Shown here: positions 14,633 to 17,785 of the stretch, one piece after another | Numbering within the stretch: the first letter of the stretch is position 1 | Layout: each line of letters starts with the position of its first letter | Origin: JBEKZQ01 sp049509675 | Lineage (GTDB): Bacteria > Planctomycetota > Planctomycetia > Pirellulales > Thermoguttaceae | Direction of reading: 5' to 3' | Assembly (NCBI GenBank): GCA_049509675.1 | Contig: JBEKZQ010000062.1 | Span: forward strand, 1-17,785 | DNA length: 17,785 nucleotides | Notes under the pieces: model-generated | Databases searched by the model: none | The model's input: the letters and a program-made list of their open reading frames with translations, nothing else | What the model was told of the DNA's origin: nothing | Translations under genes and position numbers: made by a program

Positions 14633-15508
14633 ATGTTGCGGACAGCGCTGCTTGCCACGCTCCTCCTGGCGGCCGACAACGTCGGCCAACAGAACCCGAC
14701 CGCGATCGCGTTTCTCCGAACGCTTCAAACGCCCTCCGGCGGGTTCGTTACCGTCGCGCCTCCCAAGGGGACAGAGCCTCGGCCGTCTTTGCGCACCACG
14801 CGCACGGGGCTGCGCTGTTTCCGGCTCTTGGGAGGCCAGCCTGCGGACCGCCCGGCGGTCATCCGCTACCTCAAAGCCTGCTACGACCCGAAGAGCGGCG
14901 GGTTCTCTGACCGGCCGGGAACGAAGCCGGACGCGATCAGCACGGCCGTCGGGCTCATGATCCTGGGCGAGTTGCAACTCCCCATCCAGCCGTACCGTGA
15001 AGCTGGTTTGAAGTTCATGAATGAGAACACCGCGGGATTTGAACAGATCCGCATGGTCGCCTCCGCACTGGAAGAGCTTGGCAGACGGGTGCCGCAAGCC
15101 GACCGATGGCTCAAGGTGATTGCTCAGGCGCGCAACTCGGACGGCTCTTATGGCCAAGGTCCGGGAAAAGCCCGGACGACTGCCCTCTATGTGGTAGCCC
15201 AGTTGCGGCTTGGGGGAAAGCCGGAGTCGGATGAAGTGGTGTTAAAGGTGCTCCGAGCCGGGCAGCGGGCGGACGGCGGCTTCGGCGGCGACAAGGAAGG
15301 CGGCTCCGACCTCGAAGCATGCTACCGCGTGGTGCGTCTGTTCTCTCGCCTCAACGCCCAGCCCGGGAGGCCACAGGAACTTCGGGCTTTCATCGCTCGC
15401 TGCCGGAACGCCGATGGGGGCTACGGCACGCGGCCCGGCGAGCCGTCGTCACTCCACGGAACATATTATGCAACCATCGTGCGCCACTGGATGGACGGCG
15501 GCAAATGA
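14633..15508 (+). CDS. Exported prenyltransferase/squalene-cyclase repeat protein
   Basis: The 291-residue product has a short hydrophobic N-terminus (MLRTALLATLLLAA), probably a signal peptide. It then shows the repeated helical units of the alpha/alpha barrel shared by squalene cyclases and protein prenyltransferase beta subunits. The Gly-rich turns are TPSGGF (33-38), KSGGFSDRPG (87-96), SDGSYGQGPGK (169-179), ADGGFGGD (213-220) and ADGGYGTRPGE (260-270). The last repeats resemble geranylgeranyltransferase beta subunits: DLEACYRVVRL (226-236) and SSLHGTYYATIVRH (272-285) correspond to the zinc-binding Asp, Cys and His segments, although the Asp and Cys are three residues apart here instead of one. 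The ribosome binding site is AGAGG. If exported it is unlikely to use cytosolic prenyl donors, so its activity is open. Confidence 0.8.
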   Translation: MLRTALLATLLLAADNVGQQNPTAIAFLRTLQTPSGGFVTVAPPKGTEPRPSLRTTRTGLRCFRLLGGQPADRPAVIRYLKACYDPKSGGFSDRPGTKPDAISTAVGLMILGELQLPIQPYREAGLKFMNENTAGFEQIRMVASALEELGRRVPQADRWLKVIAQARNSDGSYGQGPGKARTTALYVVAQLRLGGKPESDEVVLKVLRAGQRADGGFGGDKEGGSDLEACYRVVRLFSRLNAQPGRPQELRAFIARCRNADGGYGTRPGEPSSLHGTYYATIVRHWMDGGK

Positions 15509-15521
15509 CCGTTCAATCCTT

Positions 15522-15581
15522 GAGCAGTCCGGCAAGCCCCTGCCGGGCAACAAGATGATCGCGTCCGGCAACAGACTGCTC
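15522..15581. terminator. Inverted repeat between convergent genes
   Basis: GAGCAGTC (15522-15529) pairs with GACTGCTC (15574-15581). Inside the left half, CCGGCA (15529-15534) and TGCCGG (15541-15546) form a hairpin. It lies 14 bases after the stop of the prenyltransferase-like gene and about 60 bases before the end of the opposing permease gene, so it could be a shared terminator. There is no T-run. Confidence 0.45.
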
Positions 15582-15642
15582 GGGTGATGGTGGAGGCCGG
15601 AAAGCGGCGGATCAAGGTCTGGCTGGGGGCGGTCGCGAACCA

Positions 15643-17784
15643 CTACCGTTGTTCGCCCAGGGCCTTCCACAGCGGAGCCGACAAGACGGTTCGGACCGCC
15701 GCCAGAGAGGCCAACAGACCGACCGCCAGCACCAACAGGAGCGTAGCGGCAAGCGAGTGCCAGGGGATCGTTGCGGCGCGACCGACGAGGTGCGGCAGAA
15801 TGGCCACCAATGCCGCCAGAATTCCCGCGATCAGGCCCGCCAGCAGCAGAAGCATGTTCTCCAGCAGCACGAGTTCCACCAGCGCGCGACGGCGGAAACC
15901 GGCCGCCCGCAGCAGCGCCAATTCCCCTCGGCGTTCCAAGACGTTTCGCAACTGCACGGCCCCCAGGCCGATGGTGCCCAGCAACAGGCCCAGGCCGCCG
16001 AGGCTCTGGAACGCCGCGAGGTACGTGTTCTCGACGGCCATGAAAGCGGCCAGGCGTTGGCCGGTCGTCTCGGCGGCGAAGCCGTAATCGCCGAGCGTCT
16101 CTTCGAGCGCGCCGCGCACCTGCGGCAGTTTTTCCGCCGGCGCTTCGATCAGGAAGAAGCGATACCCGCCGAGCTGCGGATCGATCCGCAACAGGGCCGT
16201 TTCGCTCACCAGCAAATCGCCCTGGAAAATGCTGTCGGCCAGCAACGCTGCCACGCGCAGGCGGACCTTTCGCCCTTGCGAGTCGTCGATCTCGTAGACG
16301 GCATCCGGGCCTTCCAGGTGCAGCGCATACGTGGCGGTCGTCCCGTCCAGAATCATCGGCACGTCCTGGCCCGCGCCGGCCGTTTCATCCAAGAGCCGCC
16401 ACGGGTTGGGCAGAGCGGCCGATGCGCCGACCCAAGCGAAACCACCCCGGGCGATCAGCCGCGGGGTCACGCCCAGCAGGCGCGGTTGCCGCGGTTGATA
16501 GAGATTGCGGCAACTGGCATCGTCGCCCGCTTTGGCCCGCAAAGCGAAGATCGTGCAGCCGGCCAACAGCCGGTCATCGGCGTCGGAAAAACCCAACTGC
16601 ATGCGGCCTTCGTGCGTATTGAGGTCCTGATAGACGGGCTGATCGCACTCGGCCACCAGGGCGAAGCCGCCGCTGCCGCCGGCCAACAGGGGCGAGCCCT
16701 GGGGCGGCTCCGCGTGGAACGCGGCCACCGCCACGATCACGAAGCAGGCTGCGGCGATCAGGCCCATGCTCAGGGCGCTGCGGCCCGGGTTGCGGGCAGC
16801 GTTTCGCACGGCCAAGCGCAGCAGGTTGCCCCGGCCCGGGGCAACCGCTGCTCCCGTTCGGCCTGCGCGGAGATGGATCCAGGCGAGCGACATGAGAACG
16901 GTCAAGGCCAGCGCGCCGACAGCGAAGAACGCCCCCGCCTGGGCCTCGTCGCCAAGCTGCAAGTTCATGAGCACGACCGCAGGGGCAAGGATCAGCAAAG
17001 CGGCGGCCAGGTCCAGCACAACACTAGCCCGAAGCGCAAGCGAGGGAGGAATCGGCAAGAGCGCCCGTATTTGCGACCCTCGCTTGCGCTTCGGGCTAGT
17101 GTTTTCCGGACGCGACATTTCTGCCGCGGCAATGGAGCCGGCAAGGAGTCGCCGGGGCGGAATTCCCGCCATGCGCCGCACGGACCAGGCGATTACGGCG
17201 AAGGCCACGACCAGGCCGACCGCATAGCCCAGCAACAGGCTTTGCGGCGTCACGTACAACCGCAGCCGCGGGGTATTCACGGCCGCCAGCCACCACGTGC
17301 GCAGCCCGAGGAGCAGGATTGCCGCGTACACAATCGCGCCGGCCACGCCCACCAGGCTGCCGATCGTCGCCAGCAGAAGGCCTTCGGCGGCCAACAGTCG
17401 GCCCAGCCGGCGGGGAGCCATGCCGATCGCCAAGAGAATGCCGGCCTCGGTTGCCCGCCGCTCGACGCCCAAGCGAAACAGCAGGCCCACCAAAATCACC
17501 GCGGCGGCAATGATGAACGAGCTGAAGGCCAGGAACAAGACGTCGAACGGCGTGCTTCCGGCCGACGCGGCCAGTCCCTGCTGCCGGACCGGTTGGAAAA
17601 CCAGGCCCAGCGCCGCCGGATCGATGCGGAGCTTCCGTCGCAAATCGGCCAGGCCGGCCGGCGGTGCAACGCGGATCGAGGTCGTTTGCCCGAAACGACT
17701 TGACCACAGTCGTCGCCCCAAGGCCAGCGAGACAAATGCCTTGGGCGTCGGTCCGTGCTCGCGCCAGTACTGGTCGTCTATAGG
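15643..17784 (-). CDS. FtsX-type ABC permease, 5' end outside the window
   Basis: The reverse frame is open to the right edge. About 713 residues are visible, beginning PIDDQYWREHGPTPKAFVSL, which looks internal, so the start lies beyond 17785. The visible order is: a periplasmic segment; a first FtsX block with three to four membrane helices around FRLGVERRATEAGILLAIGMAPRR; a linker containing the 28-codon palindromic repeat; two more helices; a basic RNAARNPGRSALSMG stretch leading into another helix; a second periplasmic domain; and a final FtsX block with LERRGELALLRAAGFRRRALVELV. It ends WKALGEQR. This is a MacB/LolE-like permease of a second ABC system; its ATPase is presumably encoded outside the window. 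A fragment of a close relative survives at 8493-8635. Confidence 0.85.
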   Translation of the reverse strand, partial: PIDDQYWREHGPTPKAFVSLALGRRLWSSRFGQTTSIRVAPPAGLADLRRKLRIDPAALGLVFQPVRQQGLAASAGSTPFDVLFLAFSSFIIAAAVILVGLLFRLGVERRATEAGILLAIGMAPRRLGRLLAAEGLLLATIGSLVGVAGAIVYAAILLLGLRTWWLAAVNTPRLRLYVTPQSLLLGYAVGLVVAFAVIAWSVRRMAGIPPRRLLAGSIAAAEMSRPENTSPKRKRGSQIRALLPIPPSLALRASVVLDLAAALLILAPAVVLMNLQLGDEAQAGAFFAVGALALTVLMSLAWIHLRAGRTGAAVAPGRGNLLRLAVRNAARNPGRSALSMGLIAAACFVIVAVAAFHAEPPQGSPLLAGGSGGFALVAECDQPVYQDLNTHEGRMQLGFSDADDRLLAGCTIFALRAKAGDDASCRNLYQPRQPRLLGVTPRLIARGGFAWVGASAALPNPWRLLDETAGAGQDVPMILDGTTATYALHLEGPDAVYEIDDSQGRKVRLRVAALLADSIFQGDLLVSETALLRIDPQLGGYRFFLIEAPAEKLPQVRGALEETLGDYGFAAETTGQRLAAFMAVENTYLAAFQSLGGLGLLLGTIGLGAVQLRNVLERRGELALLRAAGFRRRALVELVLLENMLLLLAGLIAGILAALVAILPHLVGRAATIPWHSLAATLLLVLAVGLLASLAAVRTVLSAPLWKALGEQR
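17020..17103. repeat. 84-bp palindromic repeat inserted in frame in the permease gene
   Basis: Bases 17020-17046 and 17077-17103 are perfect 27-bp reverse complements around a 30-base spacer. The total is 84 bases, exactly 28 codons, so the host frame stays open. It is translated as a segment containing TSPKRKRG and SLALRAS, which I recognise from many planctomycete proteins carrying this dispersed repeat. It falls in a cytoplasmic linker just before a membrane helix, where extra residues may be tolerated. Confidence 0.85.
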
Positions 17785-17785
17785 C

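Noticed and set aside
15649..17703. Very long forward open frame opposite the last permease
   Set aside because: Its residues are dominated by Arg, Gln, Ala and Gly, with no domain, while the reverse strand encodes a clear FtsX permease.

Overview
The window looks like a piece of a GC-rich planctomycete chromosome, most likely Pirellulales or a relative. This is inferred from gene content: a DUF1559 protein with a type IV pilin-like N-terminus, a DUF1571 lipoprotein, a PEP-CTERM protein with a formylglycine-generating-enzyme-like (FGE-like) fold, a planctomycete-style GGDEF protein, large FtsX/MacB-type permeases, and many short palindromic repeats. One repeat is translated in frame as the 'TSPKRKRG...SLALRAS' peptide. 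No tRNA, rRNA, CRISPR array, integrase or transposase was seen.

Layout from left to right. Bases 226-827 (+) hold a two-gene toxin-antitoxin-like pair: a BrnT/DUF4258-like protein and an XRE-type HTH protein. A 98-bp element with terminal inverted repeats follows and supplies the antitoxin stop codon. Bases 961-1812 (+) encode a WaaP/InaA-like kinase. Bases 1938-2909 (-) encode a membrane-anchored diguanylate cyclase. Bases 3282-4175 (+) encode a DUF1571 lipoprotein and 4274-6265 (-) a secreted TPR protein. About 1 kb of repeat-rich non-coding DNA follows, with one near-consensus sigma-70 promoter. Bases 7287-8282 (+) hold a PEP-CTERM/FGE-like gene broken by an in-frame TAG where a Trp codon is expected.

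Bases 13999 down to 8632 (-) form a four-gene cluster: DUF1559 pseudopilin-like protein, small lipoprotein, ABC ATPase, and a 972-residue ABC permease. Just downstream of the permease is a short degraded copy of the C-terminus of a different permease. The intact permease most similar to that copy begins beyond the right edge and ends at 15643 (-). Bases 14633-15508 (+) encode an exported protein built from prenyltransferase/squalene-cyclase repeats, resembling the beta subunit of protein prenyltransferases.

Transcription units alternate in direction. Each of the four convergent junctions (1813-1937, 4176-4273, 8283-8492, 15509-15642) carries its own inverted repeat, which suggests the repeats serve as bidirectional terminators or have accumulated where they do least harm. 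The clearest functional unit is the pseudopilin-lipoprotein-ABC cluster, probably a cell-envelope export or lipoprotein-handling system. The most unusual signals are the amber-interrupted PEP-CTERM gene, the in-frame 84-bp palindromic repeat inside the last permease, the 98-bp element beside the toxin-antitoxin pair, and a set of paired-hairpin repeats sharing a GAAAC-containing linker.
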